A stretch of 64,000 bases of DNA. Source: Candidatus Kuenenia stuttgartensis (GTDB lineage: Bacteria > Planctomycetota > Planctomycetia > Planctomycetales > Planctomycetaceae). The stretch is from the NCBI GenBank assembly GCA_945906725.1, contig CAMDRI010000007.1:1-64000 (forward strand). Direction: 5' to 3'. Position 1 is the stretch's first letter; every line of letters begins with the position of its first letter. The notes beneath the pieces were generated by a model, which saw only the letters and a list, made by a program, of their open reading frames with translations, did not search any database and was not told the origin of the DNA. Of this stretch, positions 1 through 11,986 are shown in pieces. The position numbers were made by a program, and so were the translations under genes.

Positions 1-113
1 ACTGGTCGGAAACCAGCGAAGCCCTGATCCATGTCAGTATGATCGACGTCATGCTCAAACGACTCACCAGCCGCCCACTCACCGAAGCGGCACGCAGACA
101 GCTCGCGGCCTGA
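1..113 (+). mobile_element. C-terminal end of an IS5/DDE-type transposase (truncated by window edge)
   Basis: Frame from base 3 reads WSETSEALIHVSMIDVMLKRLTSRPLTEAARRQLAA*, like the conserved tail of IS5-group transposases (..ET(S)E(S/A)L...M..LMLKRL). Confidence 0.6.
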
Positions 114-284
114 CCCCAAACTCCTAACTTCCCGCACGCCCTCTTAGAACTGATCCCAATCGCATCAAGAGCAGATACGGGAAAGCAACAACTCGCAACA
201 GCATTGACGGGGGACGCAAATCCCGTCTGGCAAATTCATGTTTGCAGCGAGAACAGCGCATCCAAGGCAGTCCTTCGGCCGAAC

Positions 285-1058
285 CTACACGCCTTCTTCC
301 GACACCACGACCGCTCGCAAGTATTCGCGGTTGAGGCGGGCGATGTTGCTGACGGAGACTTCGGCGGGGCAGGCGGCTTCGCATTCGTAGGTGTTGGTGC
401 AGCCGCCGAAACCCTCTTTGTCCATTTGAGCCACCATGCGAGTGACTCGGCGGGCGCGTTCCGGTTCGCCTTGCGGCAGCAGTGCGAGTTGCGAAACTTT
501 CGCGCTGACAAAGAGCATCGCGCTGGCGTTTTTACAGGCGGCGACGCAGGCTCCGCAGCCGATGCAGGCGGCGGCGGCCATGCTCTTTTCCTGGCGGTCA
601 CGGCCGACCGGCAGGCAGTTGGCGTCTTGAGCGTTGCCCGTGTTGACGCTGACGTAGCCGCCAGCCGTGATGATCCGGTCGAAAGCGGCACGGTCGGTGG
701 CGAGATCGCGGATGACTGGGAACGCGCTGGCTCGCCACGGTTCGATGACGATCGTGTCGCCATCGCTGAAGCGGCGCATGTGGAGTTGGCAGGTGGTGGT
801 CGCGCGGTCCGGGCCGTGGGCTTGGCCGTTGATCATCAGGCTGCACATGCCGCAGATGCCCTCGCGGCAGTCGTGGTCGAACGCGACCGGCTCTTCCTTC
901 GTTTGGATCAACTGCTCGTTGAGCACGTCGAGCATTTCGAGGAACGACATGTCGGGCGAGATGTTTTTCATCTCGTAAGTGCGGAACTCGCCGCGAGCGT
1001 TCGGGCCGGGCTGCCGCCAGATTTTCAGAGTCAGGTTCAAACCGCGGCTGCTGGACAT
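285..1058 (-). CDS. sdhB: Succinate dehydrogenase/fumarate reductase iron-sulfur subunit
   Basis: [39 protein letters not shown] and [20 protein letters not shown] Fe-S motifs; adjacent to sdhA and sdhC. Confidence 0.95.
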   Translation of the reverse strand: MSSSRGLNLTLKIWRQPGPNARGEFRTYEMKNISPDMSFLEMLDVLNEQLIQTKEEPVAFDHDCREGICGMCSLMINGQAHGPDRATTTCQLHMRRFSDGDTIVIEPWRASAFPVIRDLATDRAAFDRIITAGGYVSVNTGNAQDANCLPVGRDRQEKSMAAAACIGCGACVAACKNASAMLFVSAKVSQLALLPQGEPERARRVTRMVAQMDKEGFGGCTNTYECEAACPAEVSVSNIARLNREYLRAVVVSEEGV

Positions 1059-1125
1059 GTTTGGAAATGCTCCAAGGGAAAGCGTCGTTTTCAGAGATAG
1101 GACTTATGGGACGTATTGGTCTGAT

Positions 1126-3093
<1,968 letters not shown>

Positions 3094-3128
3094 GAGGCCG
3101 ACTCCTGATTTCTGAATATGCGGTCGGG

Positions 3129-3875
3129 CTAATGACTCATCGACCAGATCAAAGGGAAGGTCGCGAACCCGACGCCAATCGCGATTGCGAACACCAGACC
3201 GACCAGCTTGATCAGCGGCGTGTACTTCGGATGGTTGATCCCCAGCGTTTGAAACGCGCTCTGGAACCCGTGAGCCAGATGTGCCAGCAACGCAAAACTG
3301 CCTACCGCGTAGCCGACGATCGTGATCAGATTCGAGGTCGAAAGCAGATTCTTCGCCTTCTCGAACGGCGTAACGGCAGAGCCGTCCGCGTTTTTGTAGA
3401 ACGCTTCGCCGCGCCCTTCAAATTTGAAATCCATCAAGTGCAGAATGATGAAGGCTAACACGATTATTCCGGTCACCAGCATCCAGGTATCGGGCCGGTA
3501 ACCTTCCATCGCATAGCGGCCCTCTTGTTTCGATCGAGTGACCGCGTAGCCAACTTTGCGAGCCGCTCGATTTTCGCTCGAGACCTGCAACGCGATAACG
3601 ATGTGGGCGATGAGCAGGCCGAATAGTCCAATCTCGGCAACCGCCAGCAGAGCGGCTTGCTCGTGCAGCGCGTGAGCGTACTCGTTGTAGCTCTTGCCGC
3701 CGTCGCCAACGTACAGCAGCAGATTGCCAGCCAGATGCGCGACCAAAAAGCCGCAGAGCAACAACCCGGTGATCGCTAGGACCACCTTCCTGCCCACCGA
3801 TGTGGACAAGGCGTTCAACAGCCAACGCAAGGTCGTCTCCTTTTCCGCAGAGTCATTTTTGATCTGAATAATCAT
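3129..3875 (-). CDS. sdhC: Succinate dehydrogenase cytochrome b subunit (b558-type)
   Basis: Multi-TM protein, [47 protein letters not shown]; upstream of sdhA. Confidence 0.9.
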   Translation of the reverse strand: MIIQIKNDSAEKETTLRWLLNALSTSVGRKVVLAITGLLLCGFLVAHLAGNLLLYVGDGGKSYNEYAHALHEQAALLAVAEIGLFGLLIAHIVIALQVSSENRAARKVGYAVTRSKQEGRYAMEGYRPDTWMLVTGIIVLAFIILHLMDFKFEGRGEAFYKNADGSAVTPFEKAKNLLSTSNLITIVGYAVGSFALLAHLAHGFQSAFQTLGINHPKYTPLIKLVGLVFAIAIGVGFATFPLIWSMSH

Positions 3876-3956
3876 CAATCGCCTGAACAAAGCTTCCGGG
3901 ATTATAGGGCGGGCGCACATTGCCGCAATTCACCACGAAGTCGTCCGCGAACCGCG

Positions 3957-4077
3957 AATTGTCCGGCCGAATGCCGTGAGCCGATCACCGATGGCCGTTA
4001 TCCTTATTCCGTCGCCAGAGAGCGCCGCACAAAAACGGTAACACGGCGGTCTGCGATCGGCATTCGGCTGGACAATT
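3957..4077. repeat. MITE-like element with about 20-bp terminal inverted repeats
   Basis: AATTGTCCGGCCGAATGCCG (3957-3976) versus reverse complement of CGGCATTCGGCTGGACAATT (4058-4077): 19/20 identical. Confidence 0.55.
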
Positions 4078-4090
4078 AGGAGAGAATATC

Positions 4091-5443
4091 ATGCGTTTGA
4101 TCTGTGTGATTGCCTTGGTCGTCGCATCTGTGACTTGTCGAGCGGACGAGTCGGCTTGGAAAGTCGGTGTCGCCACAGTCACCGTCACTCCGAGTCAGCC
4201 GATGTGGATGGCGGGATATTCCGGACGCACGAAGCCGTCGGAGGGAGTGCTCTCCGAATTGCATGCGAAGGCGCTGGCGATCGAAGACTCGGCCGGGACA
4301 CGAGCGGTGATCGTCACGACAGACCTCATCAGCATTCCTCGGCCGCTGCGGCAGCAAGTCGCGAGGGCCGCGGCTGAGAAATACAAGCTCGATCCGAAGG
4401 GTCTGTTGCTGAACTGCTCGCACACGCATTGCGGGCCGGTTGTGAAAGACGACCTCGAAATGTCGGTCATGTATCCGCTCGATCCGGAACAGCGACAGCG
4501 AGTCGAGTCGTACTTCGTCGAACTGCGTGAAAAGCTGATCGCCGTGATCGGCGCGGCGATTGAAGACTCGCAGCCGGCAAAGTTGTCCTACAGTCACGCT
4601 CGGTGCAGCGTCGCGATGAATCGCCGACTTCCGACGAAGGACGGATTCCAGAACAGTCCGTATCCCGACGGTCCCATCGATCACGATGTGCCTGTGCTGC
4701 GAGTCGAATCGCTCGACGGCAAAACTCTGCGAGCAATCGCGTTCGGCTACGCCTGCCATAACACTTCGACGGGCATCATGCAGATCAACGCGGACTACGC
4801 CGGCTTTGCTCAGTCCGAAATCGAGAAGGCTCATCCCGGCGCGACGGCGTTGTTTGTGATGGGCTGCGGCGGCGATCAGAACCCGTATCCTCGCGGGCAG
4901 ATCGAATGGGCGATGACTCACGGCAAGACGCTGGCGACGGCGGTCGAAGCCGCGCTGTTGCCGACGCCGAAACCGATTCGCGGGCCGCTGAAATTTGATC
5001 TGAAAGAAGTCGATTTGCCGTTCGAGCCAGTGACTCGTGACGAGTTGCTCGCCCGACGCGAATCAAAAGATGGCTACGAAAAACGCCGCACCGAAGCGTT
5101 GCTCGCGGAACACGAGAAGAACGGCAAAGTTCGCGAGAACTATCCGTATCCGGTTCAGGTGCTGCAATTCGGCGGTGACTTGACGATGGTGACACTCGGC
5201 GGCGAAGTCGTCATCGACTACGCACTGCGACTGAAACGAGAACTCGGCGACGGCTCGGTCTGGGTCGCCGGCTACAGCAACGACGTGATGGCCTACATCC
5301 CCTCGGAACGGGTGCTCAAGGAGGGTGGCTACGAAGGGGTCGGAGCGATGCGGTACAGCAATCTGCCGTCGTCGTGGCGGCCAGGTGTCGAAGAGCAGAT
5401 CGTCACGACAGTTCGCGAACTCGCCGAACGATTGCGAAAGTAA
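4091..5443 (+). CDS. Neutral/alkaline non-lysosomal ceramidase N-terminal domain protein, secreted
   Basis: Signal peptide; AWKVGVATVTVTPSQPMWMAGYSGR, LLNCSHTHCGPVV, FVMGCGGDQNPYPRG; SD taggag upstream. Confidence 0.85.
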   Translation: MRLICVIALVVASVTCRADESAWKVGVATVTVTPSQPMWMAGYSGRTKPSEGVLSELHAKALAIEDSAGTRAVIVTTDLISIPRPLRQQVARAAAEKYKLDPKGLLLNCSHTHCGPVVKDDLEMSVMYPLDPEQRQRVESYFVELREKLIAVIGAAIEDSQPAKLSYSHARCSVAMNRRLPTKDGFQNSPYPDGPIDHDVPVLRVESLDGKTLRAIAFGYACHNTSTGIMQINADYAGFAQSEIEKAHPGATALFVMGCGGDQNPYPRGQIEWAMTHGKTLATAVEAALLPTPKPIRGPLKFDLKEVDLPFEPVTRDELLARRESKDGYEKRRTEALLAEHEKNGKVRENYPYPVQVLQFGGDLTMVTLGGEVVIDYALRLKRELGDGSVWVAGYSNDVMAYIPSERVLKEGGYEGVGAMRYSNLPSSWRPGVEEQIVTTVRELAERLRK

Positions 5444-5453
5444 ACTCTCTCTC

Positions 5454-5524
5454 GTGGGACAGGTTTTGAACCTGCCGGCCCCATTCGCCAGTTCATGGAC
5501 GGGCAGGTTGAAAACCTGCCCCAC
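5454..5524. repeat. REP/BIME-like paired palindrome (GTGGGACAGGTTTTGAACCTGCC family)
   Basis: GTGGGACAGGTTTTGAACCTGCC ... GGGCAGGTTGAAAACCTGCCCCAC inverted repeat between two genes. Confidence 0.7.
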
Positions 5525-5529
5525 GATTC

Positions 5530-7029
5530 ATGCCTGATCTCGAACAACGCTTTGAGCTTCTCAGACGCCGCGCCGGACTGGTGCTCGCGCCGTTGTTGTT
5601 TGCATTCGTTCTCTCGGCGAACTTTGTCAGCCTGACCGACAAGCCGACAGCCCATCGGTTGGCGGCCGTGATGGCCGCGGTCGTAGTGCTGTGGGTGACG
5701 GAAGCGATTCCGATGGCGCTGACCGCGCTGCTCGGAGCGACCGCGTGTGTCGTATTGCAGGTCGCTTCGGCGAAGAGCGTGTTCGCTCCGTTCGCCGATC
5801 AGTTGATGTTTCTCTTCATCGGCTCGTTCATGCTGGCGCGAGCGATCGAACTGCACGGCCTCGATCGGCGATTAGCGCTCAGTGTGCTGACATTGAAAGT
5901 AGTCGGCGGCAGTCCGTCGCGAGTGCTCTTCGCGTTCGGAGCGACGACAGCATTCATCTCCGCCTGGATCAGCAACACAGCGACGACAGCGATGATGTTT
6001 GCCATCGGGCTGTCGATCCTGAAAGTCTTGCGAGACGACGGGCGCAGCCGGATCGACCCGCGCTACGCGACGGGGTTGATGTTGATGACGTCGTTCTCCG
6101 CATCGATCGGCGGATTAGCGACGCCGATTGGGACGCCCCCAAATGTCATCGGGTTGAACTTCATTCGGAAACTGGTGGCTGCCGACGGTGCCGCGATCGA
6201 CATCACGTTCTTCGAGTGGTGCCTGATCGGCGTGCCGATCGTCGTCGTGTTGTACCTCTTCATGTTCGCGTACTTGAATTGGTTCTGCCCGGCGGGAGTT
6301 CGCGAACTCGCTGGCGGTCGCGAGTACCTCGAACGGCAACGACAAGAGCTTGGCCCGTGGACGCGCGGGCAACTCAGCACGCTCGTTGCGTTCGTGGTGA
6401 TGGTGGTTTTGTGGGTGACTCCCGGAGTCATCGCTCTCGGCTGGGGAGAAACCAGCGACGCCTACAAGTGGTGCAAGTTGAGTCTGCCGGAAGCGGTGCC
6501 AGCATTGCTCGGCGCGGGACTGCTGTTCCTCTTGCCGGGTGAGCGCGGTCGACCGGCACTGACGTGGCCGGAAGCGACGCAGATTGATTGGGGAGTCGTG
6601 CTGCTGTACGGCGGCGGCTTCGCGTTCGGCATGTTGGCTCAAGAGACCGGCCTCGCGGACGTCATCGGCAAAAACATGATCGCGTGGCTGCCGAACGCGG
6701 GAAGCTTCGGATTCCTCATCGCCGCGACGTTGGTGGCGACACTGGTTTCCGAGGCGACCTCGAACACCGCCTCGGCCAACATCGTGGTCCCCGTGGTCAT
6801 CACAATGGCTCAAGCCGCCGGCGTCGATCCACTGGAACCGGCGCTCGGTGCGACATTCGGATGCAGCCTGGGGTTTATGCTGCCGGTGAGCACTCCCTGC
6901 AACGCGATCGTGTACGGCTCCGGCTTGGTGCCACTCGGTCGGATGATTCGCTACGGAGCCTTGCTGGACGTTGCCGGCACGGTCGTCATCGTCGCCGTCG
7001 TGAAATTGCTGGGGGCGTTGGTACGATGA
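5530..7029 (+). CDS. SLC13/DASS family anion permease
   Basis: LWVTEAIPMALTALLGATACVVL, FIGSFMLARAIELHGLDRRLAL, SNTATTAMMFAIG, GGLATPIGTPPNVIGLNFI. Confidence 0.88.
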   Translation: MPDLEQRFELLRRRAGLVLAPLLFAFVLSANFVSLTDKPTAHRLAAVMAAVVVLWVTEAIPMALTALLGATACVVLQVASAKSVFAPFADQLMFLFIGSFMLARAIELHGLDRRLALSVLTLKVVGGSPSRVLFAFGATTAFISAWISNTATTAMMFAIGLSILKVLRDDGRSRIDPRYATGLMLMTSFSASIGGLATPIGTPPNVIGLNFIRKLVAADGAAIDITFFEWCLIGVPIVVVLYLFMFAYLNWFCPAGVRELAGGREYLERQRQELGPWTRGQLSTLVAFVVMVVLWVTPGVIALGWGETSDAYKWCKLSLPEAVPALLGAGLLFLLPGERGRPALTWPEATQIDWGVVLLYGGGFAFGMLAQETGLADVIGKNMIAWLPNAGSFGFLIAATLVATLVSEATSNTASANIVVPVVITMAQAAGVDPLEPALGATFGCSLGFMLPVSTPCNAIVYGSGLVPLGRMIRYGALLDVAGTVVIVAVVKLLGALVR

Positions 7030-7053
7030 CGCCAACGACCAGGACGATGTGAT

Positions 7054-7773
7054 ATGGCAGCCGACAATCTCGAAGACAACGAACGCCAACGCTTGCAGCG
7101 GCAATATGCCGAGATCGCAACGCTCGCCGGCGGCCTCGCGCACGAGATCAAGAACCCGCTCTCGACAATGAGCATGTTGCTGGAACTCATCGCCGAAGAC
7201 TTGAACGGCAGCGAGGCTCAGCGCGAGCGGCGGATGCTGACCAAGGTGCAGACGATCCAAAAAGAGTGTCGGCATCTCGAAGACATTTTGAATGCGTTCC
7301 TCAAGTTCGCTCGCGTTGGCGAACTGACGCTGACGCCGACCGATCTAAATTTCGTCGTGACCGAATTCATCGACTTCTTCGACGCCGACGCCAAAGAGCG
7401 TCGCGTCGAGATCAGCCCGCACTTGGCGACCGATCTACCGCGCGTCGCACTGGATATCTCGCTGATTCGGCAAGTGCTGATGAACCTCGCGCTCAACGCT
7501 CAGCAAGCAATGCCGAACGGCGGGCTGTTGGAATTGCAGACGTTCGCACGCGAAGGCCGAGTCCACCTGGCGGTGATCGACAACGGTCAGGGCATGGACG
7601 AGAAAACTCGCTCGCGGCTGTTCGAGGTCTTCTTTTCGACGAAGCCAAACGGCAACGGCCTGGGCCTGCCGACGGTTCGCAAGATCGTGGACGCCCATCG
7701 CGGTTCAATTACTTGCGAGAGCGAACTCGGCCGCGGCACAAGGTTCACAATCTCGCTGCCCCCTGCCGCGTGA
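7054..7773 (+). CDS. Soluble NtrB-like sensor histidine kinase without sensor domain
   Basis: [20 protein letters not shown]-box, [15 protein letters not shown]-box, [42 protein letters not shown]. Confidence 0.92.
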   Translation: MAADNLEDNERQRLQRQYAEIATLAGGLAHEIKNPLSTMSMLLELIAEDLNGSEAQRERRMLTKVQTIQKECRHLEDILNAFLKFARVGELTLTPTDLNFVVTEFIDFFDADAKERRVEISPHLATDLPRVALDISLIRQVLMNLALNAQQAMPNGGLLELQTFAREGRVHLAVIDNGQGMDEKTRSRLFEVFFSTKPNGNGLGLPTVRKIVDAHRGSITCESELGRGTRFTISLPPAA

Positions 7774-7814
7774 TTTGCGGGCGAGTCGCGTCAGCCGATA
7801 TCGTTTGTCCGACC

Positions 7815-9230
7815 ATGACTCAATCCGCAGACAAACCTGAACTCCCCGGCACCGGCATCCGCGTCTTGATCGTGGATGACGACGAAGCTCATGCTCAGGC
7901 CGTAGGCGAAAGCCTGGAACGTGTCGGCTACGAATGCACGGTCGCCGGTTCCGGCGAAACGGGACTCAAGCTGATCGAGAAAGAGAATTTTGATGTCGTC
8001 GTCACCGACTTGCGGATGGGCGAGATCGACGGACTGACGTTGCTGCGACGCACGAAAGAAGAACTGCCGGACGCGGAAGTCATCCTGCTGACCGGTCACG
8101 CCTCGGTGCAGTCCGCGCTGGCGGCGGGGCAGGCAGGGGCGTCGATGTATCTGACCAAGCCGCTCGATATCGGCGAACTGCGTGCCTCAGTCGAGAAGGC
8201 TTCGACGCGCGTGCGGCTCATCCGACAGAACACGGAACTCGCGCGGCGGCTCAACGAGAAATTTGGCTTCGAGGGAGTCATTGGCAACAGCCCGTCGATG
8301 CGGAAGGTGATCGATCAGCTCAAGCACGTCTCGAACATGAACACGACCGTGCTGATCCTCGGTGAAAGCGGCACCGGCAAAGAACTGGTCGCCCGCGCGT
8401 TGCACCAAAACAGCGATCGTAAAAACAAGCCGTTCGTCCCCGTGAATATCTCCGCGTTGCCGGAGAGCATTCTGGAAAGCGAACTGTTCGGCCACGAAGC
8501 CGGCTCGTTCACCGGCGCGATGAGCAAACGCATTGGAAAATTCGAGTACGCCAACGGCGGCACGCTGTTCCTCGATGAGGTCGGCGAGATGCCGGTCGAT
8601 ACGCAGATCAAACTGCTGCGAGTTCTCGAAAACCGCCGGATCACGCGCGTCGGCAGCAACGACGAAGTCGAGGTCAACGTCCGACTCGTCGCCGCTACGA
8701 ATGCCGACCTCAAGGAGTCGGTCGCCAGCGGAAAATTTCGCGAAGACCTGTATTTTCGCCTGAACGTCGTCCGCATCACGCTACCGCCGCTGCGCGAACG
8801 AGTCGCCGACATCCCGCTGCTCATCGACCACTTCCGCAAGCTGCTGTCGGAAAATCACGGCCGCGAAGTCCCAAACATCTCGCGAGCTGCCCGCCACGCG
8901 CTCGTGACCTACGACTGGCCGGGCAACATCCGGCAATTGAAGAACACCCTCGAAAGCATGTTGGTCAGCGACATCGACGGCCTGCTGGATCTCGATGACC
9001 TCCCCGAAGAAATCCGCCCAGCCCCCGGCTCAATCCCCGAAACGGAACTCGGCGAGTTGGTCTTCGGAGCCGATCAACTCATCGGCAAGAAACTGGAAGA
9101 GGTCGAGAAGTACTACATCCAACGTGCGCTGGAAGTCACCAAAGGCAACCGCGAAGAGGCCGCGATGCTACTGGGCATCGGCGAGCGCACGCTGTACCGC
9201 AAGATCAAAGAGTATCAATTGAAAGAGTAG
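7815..9230 (+). CDS. Sigma54-dependent NtrC-family response regulator
   Basis: Receiver [60 protein letters not shown]-terminal Fis-type HTH ([23 protein letters not shown]). Start placed at ATG 7815 inside ORF 7266..9230. Confidence 0.94.
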   Translation: MTQSADKPELPGTGIRVLIVDDDEAHAQAVGESLERVGYECTVAGSGETGLKLIEKENFDVVVTDLRMGEIDGLTLLRRTKEELPDAEVILLTGHASVQSALAAGQAGASMYLTKPLDIGELRASVEKASTRVRLIRQNTELARRLNEKFGFEGVIGNSPSMRKVIDQLKHVSNMNTTVLILGESGTGKELVARALHQNSDRKNKPFVPVNISALPESILESELFGHEAGSFTGAMSKRIGKFEYANGGTLFLDEVGEMPVDTQIKLLRVLENRRITRVGSNDEVEVNVRLVAATNADLKESVASGKFREDLYFRLNVVRITLPPLRERVADIPLLIDHFRKLLSENHGREVPNISRAARHALVTYDWPGNIRQLKNTLESMLVSDIDGLLDLDDLPEEIRPAPGSIPETELGELVFGADQLIGKKLEEVEKYYIQRALEVTKGNREEAAMLLGIGERTLYRKIKEYQLKE

Positions 9231-9309
9231 GTCAGGCTTTCCAGCCTGACCCGAACGCTTTACCCGGCGTCGATTCCGCAACGGGTCAGCCTGGAAAGGC
9301 TGACCTACT
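9226..9309. repeat. REP/BIME-like paired palindrome (AGTAGGTCAGGCTTTCCAGCCTGACC family)
   Basis: AGTAGGTCAGGCTTTCCAGCCTGACCC ... GGGTCAGCCTGGAAAGGCTGACCTACT between convergent genes; supplies both TAG stops. Confidence 0.75.
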
Positions 9310-9988
9310 TTGGCGGCTCGAACTCTTTCAGCACGATGTTTCGCAGCGCCGCTTTCGTGCGGAACGAGCAGAATCCCAGCGGCTTGCTCGGTTCGACTTC
9401 GCTGCGGATGCCGATCTTCTTGCCGGTCAGATCCGCGTCGATGATCTCCTTGCCGTCGATCCAGGCGGTGATTCGCTTCTCCAAGACGCGTAGCCGAATC
9501 TTGTACCACTGGCCATTCTTGAAATCGCGAAACAATGTCGTCTCGTTTTCGGAAGCGTCCTTGAAGTCAAGACTCGACAAGCCGCACACGGTCCCACCCC
9601 AACCGCCGAGGATCAAGCTGCACGGGTCGTCCTTGATCGGGAACGTCAGTCCGCAAAAGAAATCGCTGCCATCAACACGCTGAGCCTCTAGCGAAATCTC
9701 GTAGTTGACCTTCGGCAGAACTTTCTCGTCTTTCCAGGTCACGCCCGTGATGTCGTTGCCCATGTCGAGAATGAGCTGCCCGTCCTCGACGCCGATCTCG
9801 CCGTCACCACCGAACATCGAGTTTTTCCAACCGTCAAGATTCTTGCCGTTGAACAGCTTGATCTCGCGTTTGACCTTCGGTTCCGGCTTCTTTTCGTCTT
9901 TCTTGACTTCCGCCTGCGAAGCCGCGAAGCCGCAGCAAACCACGACCGAAAGCACGACCAACAGCGAACGACTCCGAATGGCGAACAT
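9305..9988 (-). CDS. DUF1080 / 3-keto-disaccharide hydrolase domain protein, secreted
   Basis: Signal peptide; IKLFNGKNLDGWKNSMFGGDGEIGVEDGQLIL, GQWYKIRLRVLEKRITAWIDGKEI. Confidence 0.88.
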   Translation of the reverse strand: MFAIRSRSLLVVLSVVVCCGFAASQAEVKKDEKKPEPKVKREIKLFNGKNLDGWKNSMFGGDGEIGVEDGQLILDMGNDITGVTWKDEKVLPKVNYEISLEAQRVDGSDFFCGLTFPIKDDPCSLILGGWGGTVCGLSSLDFKDASENETTLFRDFKNGQWYKIRLRVLEKRITAWIDGKEIIDADLTGKKIGIRSEVEPSKPLGFCSFRTKAALRNIVLKEFEPPK

Positions 9989-10021
9989 GGTTGTCTCCTA
10001 AAATGTGGCTGTTGCGGAACG

Positions 10022-11503
10022 TCACTCCGGCTTGAGCAGCGGAAAGGCGATGACATCGCGGATCGTGTTCGTGTTCGTCAGCAGCATGACGAGTCGGTCG
10101 ATGCCGATACCCATGCCGCCGGCCGGAGGCATTCCGACTTTCAGAGCGTACACGAACTCGTGGTCCATCTTGGCCATCGAATCTTCTGCCGCTTGCCCAG
10201 CAAGCTGCGTGCGAAAAGTTTCCTCTTGCAGCCGCGGATCGTTGAGCTCGGTGTACGCGTTTGCCATTTCCAGGCCGTGAATGAAGAGCTCAAACCGCTC
10301 GGCGATGCTGGGATCGGATCGCTTGCGCTTCGTCAGCGGGCACATTGACGCTGGGTAGTCGATGACGAACACCGGGCCGACGAGCGCGTCCTCGACGGTC
10401 GCCTCGAAGACTTCGTTGACGAGCACGTCCGGGTGCTTACCTTTCGTATCGAGGTGCAGCGATTTCGCCTTCGCGAGTACTGCATCGGCATCGTGGATGT
10501 CGCAGCCAGCGTGTTCGCGGAAGAGGTCCGCGTACTTGCATCGCTTCCATGGCGGAGTCAGATCGACAGTCTTGTCGCCCCATTGCAACACGAGCGACTC
10601 ATTGCCGGCGGCTCTCGAGGCGTCGAGGACAATCTGCTCACAGAGGTCCATCATCACTTCGTAGTTTGCATAGGCTTGATACAGTTCAATCATTGTGAAT
10701 TCTGGGTTGTGCGTCGCATCGATCCCCTCGTTACGGAAGACTCGGCCGATCTCGTACACCCGCTCGATACCACCGACCATCAGCCGCTTGAGATGCAACT
10801 CCAGAGCGATTCGCAAATACAAATTGATGTCGAGTGCGTTGTGATGCGTGACAAACGGCCGCGCCGCCGCACCTCCCGCGATCGCGTGTAGGACAGGGGT
10901 CTCTGCCTCTACGTAGCCCTGTCCCCCGAGCGTATTCCGGATCGAGCTGATGATCCGCGTCCGCTTCAGCAGCCTGTCGAGAACCCCATCGTTGTAGATC
11001 ATATCGACGTAACGGTGCCTCAAGAGCATCTCGATGTCACTTGCTCCGTGAAACTTCTCCGGTGGCGTCGCCAGCGATTTACAAAGCAGAGTGAGCTGCT
11101 CGACGAAGATTGTCTTCTCACCAGTCTTGGTGACTCGCAGTCGGCCGTCCACTCCAACGAGATCGCCGAGATCGAGTTGCTCAATCGCGCTCCATGTTGT
11201 TTCGGGGACATCCTTCATCGAGATCATCAACTGAATCCGGCCGGTCGCGTCTTGAACGTGAAAGAACTTCAGCTTACCGCGATCGTTCTGCAACATGATC
11301 CGACCCGCAACGCGAACTCGTTCACCATCGCTTCCGTACTCGGCGGGACACTTCTCGCGAGCAATCCGTATCGCCGCGTGCCCATCAAACCGCTGCCCCC
11401 ACGGATCGAGTCCGAGAGCTTCCAGCTTTTGCAACTTCTCTAAACGAACCGCTTCCAAACGATGAGGTTCGTGCAATGAATCTGGTAACGACTTGTCTGG
11501 CAT
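10022..11503 (-). CDS. lysS: Lysyl-tRNA synthetase (class II)
   Basis: [126 protein letters not shown]. Confidence 0.96.
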   Translation of the reverse strand: MPDKSLPDSLHEPHRLEAVRLEKLQKLEALGLDPWGQRFDGHAAIRIAREKCPAEYGSDGERVRVAGRIMLQNDRGKLKFFHVQDATGRIQLMISMKDVPETTWSAIEQLDLGDLVGVDGRLRVTKTGEKTIFVEQLTLLCKSLATPPEKFHGASDIEMLLRHRYVDMIYNDGVLDRLLKRTRIISSIRNTLGGQGYVEAETPVLHAIAGGAAARPFVTHHNALDINLYLRIALELHLKRLMVGGIERVYEIGRVFRNEGIDATHNPEFTMIELYQAYANYEVMMDLCEQIVLDASRAAGNESLVLQWGDKTVDLTPPWKRCKYADLFREHAGCDIHDADAVLAKAKSLHLDTKGKHPDVLVNEVFEATVEDALVGPVFVIDYPASMCPLTKRKRSDPSIAERFELFIHGLEMANAYTELNDPRLQEETFRTQLAGQAAEDSMAKMDHEFVYALKVGMPPAGGMGIGIDRLVMLLTNTNTIRDVIAFPLLKPE

Positions 11504-11986
11504 TGATGACCCCGGCAGTGACGTACTCACAAGAAAGCACCTCAAACGTGCGGCGGATATTTGCAACCCAGACCTGACAGCGTCAATCAAGCAAACGGTG
11601 GCTAAAGCAAATCCTGAATCTTTGAAGTAAACCTGAACAGGTTCGGCCACTGAGGGCATCAACAATCAGGCCCAAATTGATCACACAACATCAACGACTT
11701 CGTTCAGATTTCCGAATTCATCAAAAACACCAAATCCCAGCACATCCAAATCCGCCACCCGTCTCTTTCAACGATGCTGACAACGTTCAGAATCCGATTC
11801 AGGCGAAAGTGTCGAACTTCGTTCTGTCTATTGCCGCCTACAAACCATCACCCCTCGGTTTGATTCACCATGTTTCCCACGAGTTCAATTCGTACCACGA
11901 ATGCATGAATTCCTTGACGCTCTTCGCGTTGAGGCGGAAGATGGCCCCACGGGCAATCCAACCTGCGTGGAACAAGGGACTCAAGA

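Noticed and set aside
7266-7814. N-terminal extension of the response regulator ORF
   Set aside because: Overlaps the histidine kinase in another frame and is Arg-rich shadow sequence; ATG 7815 begins just before the receiver domain.
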